Source: HGM11368 sp051883455 (GTDB lineage: Bacteria > Bacillota > Clostridia > Christensenellales > UBA3700). From it: DNA of 64,000 nucleotides. This document shows positions 35,625 through 43,674 of the stretch, one piece after another. The stretch lies in contig JBJETT010000009.1 in NCBI GenBank assembly GCA_051883455.1, positions 166,664 through 230,663 of the forward strand, in the 5' to 3' direction. The notes under the pieces are model-generated. The model made no database searches. It saw only the letters and a program-made list of their open reading frames with translations, and was not told the DNA's origin. The position numbers and the translations under genes are program-made. Numbering within the stretch: the stretch's first letter is position 1; every line of letters starts with the position of its first letter.

Positions 35625-36970
35625 GTTCGCGCCATAGGTTTTGCAAGTTCTATTTTGTTGCCGTACGTTTCCACTATTTCTTGCAAATCCACATTGTTCG
35701 GATTATCGTTGATTATTACTTTTATATTGTCGTCGCTAAAATCGGCTAACTTACTTTCGAGAACTAGACCGCATTTAGAATCGTCAAAGGTATAAAAAAC
35801 GTTTTTGGAGTTGGCGATTACGGCTTGCTTAATTGCCAACTCTTCGTTGATATGCGTAAAAATGCCATCTCTGCAAGTTGCACCGTTTGCACCCACAAAC
35901 GCAACGTCAAATTTCCCAAGTTTTTGAACTATTCTTTCTATGTCACTTATCGAATCATATCCAACCATAGCCTTGGTGTTGAGCCTTACCATTCCCCCCG
36001 GAACATATAGCACGACGGGCGACGAATATTGATCGTACCCCAATCCTGCACAAGCATCTGCTATTTTACTAGCGTGTTCGGTAGAAATAACAACCAACTT
36101 CAATCCACTCAATGTACGAGATTCAAGACGTTTACATACTATTTCAACGAGTTGTAGCATAGTAGAGCCCGCATCAATAAACACAGTTTGTCCATTGGTA
36201 ATATGTCTTGATGCGGCATAGGCAATTGCTCTCTTATTTTCCGTTCCAATATTTTTCTTCCATTGCGAATGTTCTTCTATAACGTAAATCTGATAGCCGT
36301 CATAATAAATACCGCTCAAGATCCCACACACTTGAGTTAACAACGATGGGAACTCTTCCTTAGATAGTTGATTCGGTAACGACTTGTTGAGTTCTTCGTA
36401 TAACTCGTCGACAAACATTGGATTTTGAGCACGATGCTTAAATACTATACTGTATATCTTTTTGCACAATTCCTCAATAAAATTGTTGGCGTCCAAAAGC
36501 GTCTTCCCTAGTTTTACTTGTTTTGGTTTGTGCATGTTTTCCAAGTCGTTTATTATCAAAGAAAACAATTGGGTCGTTATTTTTTCAGCACAACTCTTGA
36601 AACCTGTTTCTTCATAATTATCAAGTTTTATATACTTTATTCCGGTTATTTCCGGATATTCTTCGTACGGATCACCTATAATGCTAGGCATTATTATTGG
36701 AAGTACGAAGTTGCGTCCAAGCTTTTTTTCGTGTTCTAGAGCCCACTTCAACTCCTTTAATACCCAAACGTTAGATTGCCTAGAGTCGCTCAAAAAAACA
36801 AGCACGTAATCGATTTCTGTCTTAATTACACTCTCAAACGTTTCTTCTAAATTCGAACCCCAAACTAAATTGTTTTCATCAAGCCAAGTTTGAATTTGTT
36901 TTGGCAAATACGATACTATTGCCTTCACATTGGTTTTGTGCATACTCGAGTGACTTAAAAATACTTTCAT
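35621..36970 (-). CDS. TIR domain fused to a DeoR-type sugar-phosphate sensor domain
   Basis: This 449-residue protein starts with a TIR domain (about 1-140): beta-A KVFLSHSS, WLDENN, VLVFLSDS, and SNVWVLKELKWAL, where Glu73 sits at the place of the NADase catalytic Glu (WxxxE with the usual S-x-W-x-x-x-E-L form). The C-terminal part (about 243-440) is a DeoR effector-binding domain: NKRAIAYAASRHI, VFIDAGSTMLQL (phosphate loop), VVISTEHASKIA, VVLYVPGGMVR, and FVGANGA. The canonical DeoR helix-turn-helix is missing; the middle 150 residues may contain a degenerate winged helix. So a metabolite-sensing domain may gate a TIR effector. It heads an operon of HAD, acetyltransferase and PfkB genes with ATGA overlaps. 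RBS CGGAGAAA precedes the ATG. Confidence 0.8.
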   Translation of the reverse strand: MKVFLSHSSMHKTNVKAIVSYLPKQIQTWLDENNLVWGSNLEETFESVIKTEIDYVLVFLSDSRQSNVWVLKELKWALEHEKKLGRNFVLPIIMPSIIGDPYEEYPEITGIKYIKLDNYEETGFKSCAEKITTQLFSLIINDLENMHKPKQVKLGKTLLDANNFIEELCKKIYSIVFKHRAQNPMFVDELYEELNKSLPNQLSKEEFPSLLTQVCGILSGIYYDGYQIYVIEEHSQWKKNIGTENKRAIAYAASRHITNGQTVFIDAGSTMLQLVEIVCKRLESRTLSGLKLVVISTEHASKIADACAGLGYDQYSSPVVLYVPGGMVRLNTKAMVGYDSISDIERIVQKLGKFDVAFVGANGATCRDGIFTHINEELAIKQAVIANSKNVFYTFDDSKCGLVLESKLADFSDDNIKVIINDNPNNVDLQEIVETYGNKIELAKPMART

Positions 36971-37288
36971 TCGTTTTCTCCGATTGCCTAAATAGTTTAT
37001 AATAACAATTTAATATTTATATAATACACCTAAAACATTATAAAATCAATATCATTTTATCAAAAGTTATAATATCGCTCTTCATGATACAATATCAATT
37101 GTTTTTTGTCACATACTGTCACGCTTAACTAATACCCTAAAAAAGATTATAATCCTAATAACAATTTATTTTATATCACTACTACAGCTATTATATATTC
37201 AGAAATTGTAAATATAAAATTGTGACGTAACATATTTTCTTGCTCCGAACCCAAAACAATCTCAACAAAATACTTTTATTGACAGCAC
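36971..37288. other. AT-rich intergenic region
   Basis: About 320 bases between the TIR-DeoR gene and the SprT-like gene. It is very AT-rich and carries the presumed promoter of the leftward TIR operon, though no single -35/-10 pair stands out. No gene, repeat-family member or clear operator palindrome was seen. Confidence 0.5.
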
Positions 37289-37317
37289 TTGTCAGCTATT
37301 GAATGATATATTATAAT
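37289..37317 (+). promoter_or_regulatory. Promoter of the SprT-like gene
   Basis: TTGTCA (37289-37294), 17-base spacer, TATAAT (37312-37317); RBS AAGGAG follows at 37322-37327. Confidence 0.75.
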
Positions 37318-37335
37318 AAACAAGGAGCAAATAGT

Positions 37336-37905
37336 ATGAAAAAAATATGTACCGACCCCAAAGCTTTAGCTATTTTTGAAGAAGTCAAGGCGCGAGCACA
37401 AGAGCTGTATCCCCAACAATTTGAGGATTGCACTATCAATTTCGTTGTTAGAGAAACGAGGAAACAGCTTGGCTCTTGCATGCTGTCGATTGGCAAAGCC
37501 ACCGCCAAAGACACGCCTACTAAACATCGTACGGCAGAGATTGCAATCAGCAAATATCTCGTTGGCGAAGATGCTATTAGAAAGGTGTTGGTACACGAGT
37601 TGGGTCATTTCGTTGCGCCCGACCATTACCACTCTGCTATATGGAAGGAGCGTGCCGACAAGATAGGCGAAAAGTGGGGAATTGTTTGTCACACTCGCGC
37701 CTCTCTACAAGAGAGCCTATCTTTCCGTGCCAACCAACCCACACCCAAAGCCAATCCAACGGCAACTAGTTACGTACTAGTTTGTCAACAATGCGGACAA
37801 ATTATTGTGAGGCATAGGCGGTCAAAATTGGTGAAGTACCCCAAAAGATTTAGATGCGGAAAATGCGGCGGAAGCTTTAAGCTTTTACCCAACTCCAAGC
37901 AATAG
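37336..37905 (+). CDS. SprT-like zinc metalloprotease-family protein with zinc ribbon
   Basis: The protein has 189 residues from the ATG at 37336; the upstream in-frame ATG at 37303 overlaps the promoter and was rejected. It carries the zinc-protease motif HELGH (about residue 85) with a third-ligand His (in DHYHSA), and a C-terminal zinc ribbon CQQCG...CGKCGG. This is the SprT-like family related to SprT and Spartan, which in eukaryotes cleaves DNA-protein crosslinks; bacterial roles are little known. A small basic ORF follows 10 bases later. Confidence 0.85.
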   Translation: MKKICTDPKALAIFEEVKARAQELYPQQFEDCTINFVVRETRKQLGSCMLSIGKATAKDTPTKHRTAEIAISKYLVGEDAIRKVLVHELGHFVAPDHYHSAIWKERADKIGEKWGIVCHTRASLQESLSFRANQPTPKANPTATSYVLVCQQCGQIIVRHRRSKLVKYPKRFRCGKCGGSFKLLPNSKQ

Positions 37906-37915
37906 GAGCGCCACT

Positions 37916-38095
37916 ATGAACGATGAGAATATACAACGTAAACAACGCCTACAAGAGAGCAAAAAGCTATACCGTAAGCGAGCCAAATTAGCTAAACAAA
38001 TTCAGCGAGAGCGTCGCCCGCCCTTGCCTTGGAAAGAAATGCTCCTCGTTGCTCTACTCACAACCAAACCGAGAAACAAACGTGGCAACTTCTAA
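37916..38095 (+). CDS. Small highly basic protein downstream of SprT-like gene
   Basis: A 59-residue frame (MNDENIQRKQRLQESKK...) with RBS AGGAG at 37903-37907, ten bases downstream of the SprT-like gene. It is rich in Arg and Lys with a charged helix and a short C-terminal hydrophobic stretch (MLLVALLTT). The pI must be very high, which suggests nucleic-acid binding or membrane association. It lies before the operon terminator. No family is recognised; it could still be spurious. Confidence 0.5.
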   Translation: MNDENIQRKQRLQESKKLYRKRAKLAKQIQRERRPPLPWKEMLLVALLTTKPRNKRGNF

Positions 38096-38118
38096 TTGTT
38101 CATTGAATAATAATCACA

Positions 38119-38142
38119 AAAAGTCGATACGTATCGACTTTT
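38119..38142 (+). terminator. Terminator of the SprT-like unit (palindromic TCGATACGTATCGA type)
   Basis: A perfect palindrome with core GTCGATACGTATCGAC is flanked by A and T runs. It is one of several related palindromes at gene ends in the window. Confidence 0.8.
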
Positions 38143-38143
38143 T

Positions 38144-38440
38144 TAGTTTTCTTTGGGTGTGTATATGCGAATAAACTCGTGGCATAGGTGCTTAGTTTAC
38201 AACCCTTCCACCACCTATCGGTGGTTCCCCTTCCCTTGCACAGGGACGGCTTATTATATGGATAGAGATTGCCACGCTACGCTTTGCTAACGCAAAATGC
38301 AAGCAACGCAATGACATACGACTTTTGATGGTAGAAATATAAATAAGGAAAAAGGCAGCTTTATCGGTTGCCTCTTTTTGTTATTTGTTGCTATGCTGCT
38401 ACTCTCTCGCGGTGTAGATGCGAATTATTTATCCTTTTCC
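38144..38440. repeat. Family B, C and degenerate A repeats
   Basis: Family B at 38200-38250 (inner hairpin CCACC/GGTGG), reversed family C at 38266-38312, and degenerate or truncated family A pieces at 38150-38195, 38335-38380 and 38403-38425. No gene is seen in the gap 38096-38875. Confidence 0.6.
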
Positions 38441-38578
38441 TTTGGGTGCGTAGATGCGAGTAAGACAAGGAGTACGCGGATTTTGTGCAGGGAGCATACT
38501 TCTTGTATGTGACCAAACAAAAACGTAAGTTACGACGCAGTATTACGACGCATATACACAGCCAAAGCGTAGGGAGCG
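38440..38578. repeat. Family A repeat, copy with CTTTGGG arms
   Basis: The left end CTTTGGGTGCGTAGATGCGAG and the right end ACACAGCCAAAG give a partial inverted repeat. The core closely matches the copy at 21999-22126 (GCAGGGAGCATACT.CTTGTATGTGACC). Confidence 0.7.
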
Positions 38579-38660
38579 TACTATAATGCGTATGTGACCG
38601 ATACGCAACCGCACGCTCGGCAAAGCAATGTTTCATGTTGAACAACAGTCGCATAGATTA

Positions 38661-38876
38661 TATTTTGACGGCGTAGATGCGAGTAAGACAAGGAAAAAGG
38701 CAACCAAAACGGTTGCCTTAATTAGTACATTGTTGCTATGTCGTAGCCATCTCGCGGCATAGGTGCGAGTTAGGCGAGAAGAGCGAGGACTGCGTGAGGG
38801 AGCATACTATGTCGTATGTGACCGATACGCACCCGCAAGCTCGACAAAGCATAACGAAGTAGATATGCCGCGAGAT
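38661..38876. repeat. Truncated and intact family A repeats next to adhE
   Basis: A truncated copy (about 38661-38717) is followed by an intact one (38749-38876) with perfect arms ATCTCGCGGCAT and ATGCCGCGAGAT. The last base of the intact copy is the last base of the adhE stop codon. Confidence 0.75.
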
Positions 38877-41473
38877 TATTTGCCGTAATAAGCATTAAGA
38901 TACATCTGCTTAATCTCATTCATCAGCGGATATCTTGGGTTGGCGCCGGTACATTGATCGTCGAAGGCGTCTTCTACCATTTGGTCGAGGGTGGTGAGGA
39001 ATTTCTCTTCGTCCACGCCTGCGTCTTTGATAGTCTTAGGCAAACCGACTTTCTCTTTCAGTTCGTCGATTGCCTCGATCAAAGCCTCTACCTTCTCTGC
39101 GTCGGTGTCGCCCTTCAAGCCGAGAGCTGTTGCCACGTCGGCATATCTCTTGGTGCATTGAGGGTATTTGTATTGAGGGAAGGTGCCCATCTTGACAGGG
39201 TTGTCGTTGGCGTTGTATCTGATAACTTCGTCAATCATCAGCGCATTGGCAACACCGTGTGGCAAGTGGTGATAGCTACCGAGTTTGTGTGCCATAGAGT
39301 GGCAAACGCCGAGGAATGCGTTGGCGAAAGCCATACCTGCCATAGTGGAAGCGTTGGCCATACCCTCTCTCGCTTCTGCGTCGTGTCCGCCGAGCTCGTA
39401 TGCTCTTGGCAAGTATTTGAAGATATTTTTGATAGCCTCGAGAGCAATACCGTTGGTGTATTCGGTCGCCAACATAGATGCGATAGCCTCGAGAGCGTGG
39501 GTAAGTGCGTCGATACCCGAAGCGCTAGTCAAGCCCTTAGGAATGTTCATCATAAGGTCGGCGTCGATGATAGACATCTTAGGCAACAACTCGTAGTCTG
39601 CAAGCGGATATTTGGTACCCGTCGACTCGTCGGTGATAACGGCAAACGGAGTTACCTCACTACCCGTACCTGCCGTGGTAGGAATGGCGATGAAGTAAGC
39701 CTTGTCGCCCATGTGAGGGAAGCGATATACTCTCTTACGGATATCCATAAATCTCATAGCGAGGTCTTGGAAGTCCACCTCAGGATGCTCGTACATAGTC
39801 CACATAATCTTGCCTGCGTCCATTGCGCTACCGCCACCGATTGCGATGATGGTGTCAGGCTCGAACTCTGCCATAGCCTTAGCGCCCTCTTTGGCACAAG
39901 CGAGGGTTGGATCGGGAGCAACGTTGAAGAAAGTCGTGTGTCTGATGCCCATAGCGTCGAGTTGGTCGGTGATAGCCTTGGTAAATCCACTCTTGTAGAG
40001 GAAGGTATCGGTAACGATAAACGCCTTCTTCTTGTTCATAACTTCTTTGAGTTCTCTCAAAGCAACTCCCAGACAACCTCTCTTGAAGTACACCTTCTCC
40101 GGTGCTCTAAACCACAACATATTCTCTTTTCTCTCCGCAATAGTTTTGATATTGAGCAGGTGCTTTACACCCACGTTTTCGCTTACGCTGTTACCGCCCC
40201 AACTTCCGCAACCGAGCGTCAAGGAAGGTGCGAGCATAAAGTTGTAAATGTCGCCGATACCGCCTTGCGCCGAAGGGGTATTGATGAGTTGACGACAAGT
40301 CTTCATTCTTTGCGACCAAACGGCAATCTTGTCCTTGCCCGTCTCTACGTTGATATACAAAGAAGAAGTGTGTCCGAGTCCGCCGTCCTCAACGAGTCTG
40401 GACGCTTTGTTGAGTGCGTCCTCAAAGTCCTCCGCCTTGTACATAGCGAGTACGGGGCTGAGCTTTTCGTGAGCGAACTCTTCTTCGAGTTCTACGCTCT
40501 CCACTTCACCGACAAGCACTTTGCTACCCTCGGGAGCGTCGAAGCCTGCGAGGTTGGCAATGGTGCAAGCGCTTTGTCCCACTATTCTTGCGTTGAGCGC
40601 GCCGTTGATGAGAATGGTCTTTCTCACCTTGTCGGTCTCCTCAGGGGTGAGGAAGTAAGCGCCTCTTGCTTGCATCTCCGCCTTAAACTCGTCGTAAATC
40701 TCCTTGGCAACAATGCAAGATTGCTCCGATGCGCAAATCATACCGTTGTCGAAGGTCTTGGAGTGAAGTATCGAATAAGCTGCCGTCTTGATATCAGCCG
40801 ATGCGTCAACGATTGCAGGGGTATTGCCCGCGCCTACGCCGACTGCAGGCTTACCGCTGCTGTATGCAGCCTTGACCATGCCGGGACCGCCCGTAGCCAA
40901 AATTACGTCAGCCTCTTTCATTACCATTGCGCTGAGTGGAACGCTTGGCTCGTCTATCCAACCGATGATGCCCTCGGGAGCGCCCGCCTTGACGGCAGCG
41001 TCAAGCACGATTTTAGCAGCCTCGATGGTGCTCTTTTTGGCTCTTGGGTGTGGCGAAATGATAAGTCCGTTGCGTGTCTTGAGCGCAAGCAACGACTTGA
41101 ATATTGCCGTAGATGTAGGGTTGGTGGTAGGCACGATAGCCGCAACCACGCCCACGGGCTCTACCACTTTGGTGATACCGAAGCCCTCGTTTCTCTCTAT
41201 CACACCGCAGGTCACGGTGTCTTTGTAGGTGTTGTAGATATATTCGGAAGCGTAGTGGTTTTTGATAACCTTGTCTTCCACGATACCCATGCCCGTCTCC
41301 TCGACAGCCATTTTGGCAAGTGGAATTCTCGCTTTGTTGGCAGCCATAGCCGCTTCGAAGAAGATTTTGTCTACTTGCTCTTGTGTAAACGTTGCAAACT
41401 GTGCTTGCGCCTTACGAAGTTGCTCGAGTCTTGTCAACAACGTTTGCTCGTCATTTACATACGTAATTGCCAT
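38876..41473 (-). CDS. adhE: Bifunctional acetaldehyde/alcohol dehydrogenase AdhE
   Basis: This 865-residue enzyme reduces acetyl-CoA to ethanol with two NADH, recycling NAD+ in fermentation. The N-terminal aldehyde dehydrogenase domain (about 1-440) has GPGMVKAAYSSGKPAVGVGAGN and the catalytic Cys in GMICASEQS. The C-terminal iron-dependent alcohol dehydrogenase domain (about 455-865) has the GGGSAMDAGK nucleotide site and the iron ligands around GICHSMAHKLG-type His motifs (here GVCHSMAHKLGS...HHLPHG). Length is as expected. It has its own consensus promoter and a Rex-like operator over the start of transcription, so high NADH should induce it. It forms spirosomes in other species. Confidence 0.96.
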   Translation of the reverse strand: MAITYVNDEQTLLTRLEQLRKAQAQFATFTQEQVDKIFFEAAMAANKARIPLAKMAVEETGMGIVEDKVIKNHYASEYIYNTYKDTVTCGVIERNEGFGITKVVEPVGVVAAIVPTTNPTSTAIFKSLLALKTRNGLIISPHPRAKKSTIEAAKIVLDAAVKAGAPEGIIGWIDEPSVPLSAMVMKEADVILATGGPGMVKAAYSSGKPAVGVGAGNTPAIVDASADIKTAAYSILHSKTFDNGMICASEQSCIVAKEIYDEFKAEMQARGAYFLTPEETDKVRKTILINGALNARIVGQSACTIANLAGFDAPEGSKVLVGEVESVELEEEFAHEKLSPVLAMYKAEDFEDALNKASRLVEDGGLGHTSSLYINVETGKDKIAVWSQRMKTCRQLINTPSAQGGIGDIYNFMLAPSLTLGCGSWGGNSVSENVGVKHLLNIKTIAERKENMLWFRAPEKVYFKRGCLGVALRELKEVMNKKKAFIVTDTFLYKSGFTKAITDQLDAMGIRHTTFFNVAPDPTLACAKEGAKAMAEFEPDTIIAIGGGSAMDAGKIMWTMYEHPEVDFQDLAMRFMDIRKRVYRFPHMGDKAYFIAIPTTAGTGSEVTPFAVITDESTGTKYPLADYELLPKMSIIDADLMMNIPKGLTSASGIDALTHALEAIASMLATEYTNGIALEAIKNIFKYLPRAYELGGHDAEAREGMANASTMAGMAFANAFLGVCHSMAHKLGSYHHLPHGVANALMIDEVIRYNANDNPVKMGTFPQYKYPQCTKRYADVATALGLKGDTDAEKVEALIEAIDELKEKVGLPKTIKDAGVDEEKFLTTLDQMVEDAFDDQCTGANPRYPLMNEIKQMYLNAYYGK

Positions 41474-41578
41474 TTTTATATCTCCTAAAATTTAATTGCT
41501 ATTGATATTGGGTTTCCCCGTTAGATTGTGCCCGACTTTGACCTTATTTTATAAAGATTTTTCGGTAGTTTTACCAAC

Positions 41579-41596
41579 TTGTGATATTTTTCACAA
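41579..41596. promoter_or_regulatory. Rex-like operator upstream of adhE
   Basis: TTGTGATATTTTTCACAA matches the Rex consensus TTGTGAAnnnnTTCACAA at 13 of 14 fixed positions. It lies just downstream of the predicted start of transcription (about 41603 on the minus strand), where bound Rex would block RNA polymerase. Confidence 0.8.
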
Positions 41597-41609
41597 TCTT
41601 TGTACGATT

Positions 41610-41638
41610 ATTATATGCCTATATCGCGTGCGTGTCAA
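41610..41638 (-). promoter_or_regulatory. Consensus promoter of adhE
   Basis: Minus strand TTGACA (41633-41638), 17-base spacer, TATAAT (41610-41615). The leader to the ATG at 41473 is about 130 bases, with RBS AGGAGA. Confidence 0.88.
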
Positions 41639-41817
41639 CTAAAATAATAAAATAACGCATTTTTTTGTGCGCTATTATAATTTTATTACTATACGCTATC
41701 ATTTTGACATTTTTAGCTAATTTTTCTCTCATTATTCGACTTTGTTTTTATAATTTTATATCCTATAATTATTTTGCGTTTGTTGACTGCCGATTTCACC
41801 CTAATTTCGTTCCGTAT

Positions 41818-41910
41818 TTGTCATTCAGAGGACATTTAGTCCGTGAGAATCTCATCCTTTTGAGCCTCCTTTGTGCAAAGGGAGGTGCCAACGTCGTTGA
41901 CGGAGGGATT
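41818..41910. repeat. Family C and B repeats
   Basis: Family C (TGTCATTCAGAGGACATTTA...GAGAATCTC) at 41820-41853 and inverted family B at 41862-41910. The rest of the gap 41639-41952 is AT-rich without a gene. Confidence 0.6.
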
Positions 41911-41952
41911 ATATCCCATAAATATCCGTTGAAAGCACGACTAAAAGGGGTT

Positions 41953-41981
41953 GAAAAAGACGCACCGTCAAGTGCGTCTTT
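41953..41981 (-). terminator. Terminator of the LRR lipoprotein gene
   Basis: Minus strand stem AAGACGCAC / GTGCGTCTT with a six-base loop, followed by TTTTTC. Confidence 0.85.
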
Positions 41982-42006
41982 TACCTTTTGCTTACTTTTA
42001 TCTTCT

Positions 42007-43566
42007 TTATTTGCTCATATTGCCGTCAGTACAGTATATAGTGTATGAACCTGTAGCATAATTCCAACTTATTCCCTTAATTATTGCACTCCATTGTGCT
42101 TTTGTTCCTCGGAAGTTTATGCTTGTTAGACTACTGCTACCATAGAAAGCCTCGTCTCCTATTGTCATCACACTGTTAGGTATGGTTATACTTGTTAGGC
42201 TACTGCAACCATAGAACGTATCGTTTCCTATACTCGTCACATTGTTGGGTATGGTTATGCTTGTTAGACTGCTGCAGCCAGAGAACGTCTCGTTTCCTAT
42301 ACTCGTTACACTGTTAGGTATGGTTATGCTTGTTAGACTGCTGCAACCTTTGAAAGCCCACTTGCCTATGCTCGTCACGCCGTCCGGTATGGTCATACTC
42401 TCTAAACTACTGCAATCATCGAATGCACCCTTGCCTATACTCGTCACACCATTAGGTATATTAATACTCGTTAAACTTCTGCAACCATAGAATGCAAAAT
42501 CTTCTATACCCGTCACACTTCCAGATATGTTTATGCTCGTTAGACTGCGGCAATTATAGAATGCATTACTACCTATACTCGTCACACTGTCGGGTATGGT
42601 TATACTTGTTAAGCTACTGCAACCATGGAAAGCCTCCTCTCCTATACTCGTCACGCTATCAGATAAGGTTATATTTGTTAGGCTACGGCAACCATAGAAT
42701 GCCCCTATTCCTATACTCGTACCACCCGTTATTGTAACACTTTTTAGGCTTGTTGGCACGTATGATGAGTTGAACGTATAACCAATTGCACCGAATATGT
42801 GCCCTAAATACGTCTCGCTATTTTCGTCTTTGGTTGCACCTACAAAGGGTATAACCATACTCTCTAAACTACTGCAACCATAGAATGCACTAAAACTTAT
42901 TTTCGTCACGTATTTTGGTATAATTACTTGCACAATAGTCTTATCTTTTACGCCCTTTATCGTACAAGTATTTGGCGTGGACGAAAAATTAAAGTTGCTC
43001 ATTTCTTCATTGATTTGCCATTTGGCGGTATACGTCTTGTTTTCCGCCGGCATATTGAAGGCATAAGATAATTCATCCGTCAACTTTGTTTCTTCATCAA
43101 ACCAACCTACCCAAGTATAGCCAAGATTTGTGGTGGCTGTAATTGTTACGCTTTCTCCTACAATTACTCTTTCTTGATTTTTTATTGTATATGTGCCGGC
43201 GTTAGACATATTCGCATTGGTAGTAATAGTGTAACAGTCCCACTTAGCATACAACGTCATATTTGCCGTTACCTTATCTTCTGCAAAATTCCACGCTCTA
43301 CTAAAGTCTGTGTCAACGTACCAACCTACAAAAAAATACCCTTGTTTAGTTGGCGGTATAGGTGGCGTCAACATTTGATTGTCTCCAATAGAGATTGCAG
43401 ACACTTCCGTACCGCCAAGGCTATCAAATAATACAGTATAATATGTCTCTTCGTCACTTGGTTTGACATCATCGCCTATTTCACATGCCGTTGCCATCAT
43501 TCCAACACAGATAGCCACAACGAATATCATCGTAAACAAGAAAATAGTTTTAGCAGTTTTACGCAT
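42007..43566 (-). CDS. BspA-like leucine-rich-repeat lipoprotein with InlB-type repeats
   Basis: The protein has 519 residues from the ATG at 43566 (MRKTAKTIFLF), which has a RBS GGAG at 43574-43577; the upstream frame includes the operator and was rejected. A lipoprotein signal ends at MATAC. Two InlB-type beta-grasp repeats follow (FDSLGGTEV...GWYVDTDFSRAW...LYAKWD; a second ends in YTAKWQ). Then come about ten tandem 23-residue LRR_5 units of the form GCSSLTSITIPDSVTSIGxxAF. Such proteins mediate adhesion or glycan binding at the surface of gut bacteria. Near-identical repeat units suggest recombination. It is divergent from a small repressor gene with operators in between. Confidence 0.88.
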   Translation of the reverse strand: MRKTAKTIFLFTMIFVVAICVGMMATACEIGDDVKPSDEETYYTVLFDSLGGTEVSAISIGDNQMLTPPIPPTKQGYFFVGWYVDTDFSRAWNFAEDKVTANMTLYAKWDCYTITTNANMSNAGTYTIKNQERVIVGESVTITATTNLGYTWVGWFDEETKLTDELSYAFNMPAENKTYTAKWQINEEMSNFNFSSTPNTCTIKGVKDKTIVQVIIPKYVTKISFSAFYGCSSLESMVIPFVGATKDENSETYLGHIFGAIGYTFNSSYVPTSLKSVTITGGTSIGIGAFYGCRSLTNITLSDSVTSIGEEAFHGCSSLTSITIPDSVTSIGSNAFYNCRSLTSINISGSVTGIEDFAFYGCRSLTSINIPNGVTSIGKGAFDDCSSLESMTIPDGVTSIGKWAFKGCSSLTSITIPNSVTSIGNETFSGCSSLTSITIPNNVTSIGNDTFYGCSSLTSITIPNSVMTIGDEAFYGSSSLTSINFRGTKAQWSAIIKGISWNYATGSYTIYCTDGNMSK

Positions 43567-43581
43567 CACTTTTCTCCGTTT

Positions 43582-43635
43582 TAGGTCTTTTGACCTATAT
43601 TTATTATTATTCATTATAATAGGTCTTTTGACCTA
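43582..43635. promoter_or_regulatory. Two operators TAGGTCTTTTGACCTA for the XRE regulator
   Basis: A 16-base palindrome occurs twice, at 43582-43597 and 43620-43635, 38 bases centre to centre. The second fills exactly the spacer of the lipoprotein promoter and the first lies in its leader. A related half-site (GACCTAAA) follows at 43649-43656, before the -10 box of the regulator gene. Confidence 0.8.
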
Positions 43636-43641
43636 TGTCAA
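43613..43641 (-). promoter_or_regulatory. Consensus promoter of the LRR lipoprotein
   Basis: Minus strand TTGACA (43636-43641), a 17-base spacer containing the operator, and TATAAT (43613-43618). Confidence 0.88.
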
Positions 43642-43674
43642 TACTTTAGACCTAAAATATCGTATACTACATTT

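Noticed and set aside
6836..38876. Intergenic repeats as a CRISPR array
   Set aside because: Copies are 125-140 bases, dispersed over 30 kb in both orientations, not regularly spaced short direct repeats; no cas genes.
1..38876. Prophage or transposon with its own transposase
   Set aside because: No transposase, integrase or phage structural gene is present in the window; repeats seem non-autonomous.
38954..41488. 844-codon plus-strand frame opposite adhE
   Set aside because: Antisense shadow of a fully recognisable AdhE; product is low in sense and has no RBS.
41474..41603. Riboswitch in the 130-base adhE leader
   Set aside because: No known aptamer core or terminator hairpin was seen; the Rex site explains control.
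42200..42700. 69-base tandem repeats as a non-coding satellite
   Set aside because: They are in frame inside the LRR lipoprotein and encode 23-residue LRR_5 units.
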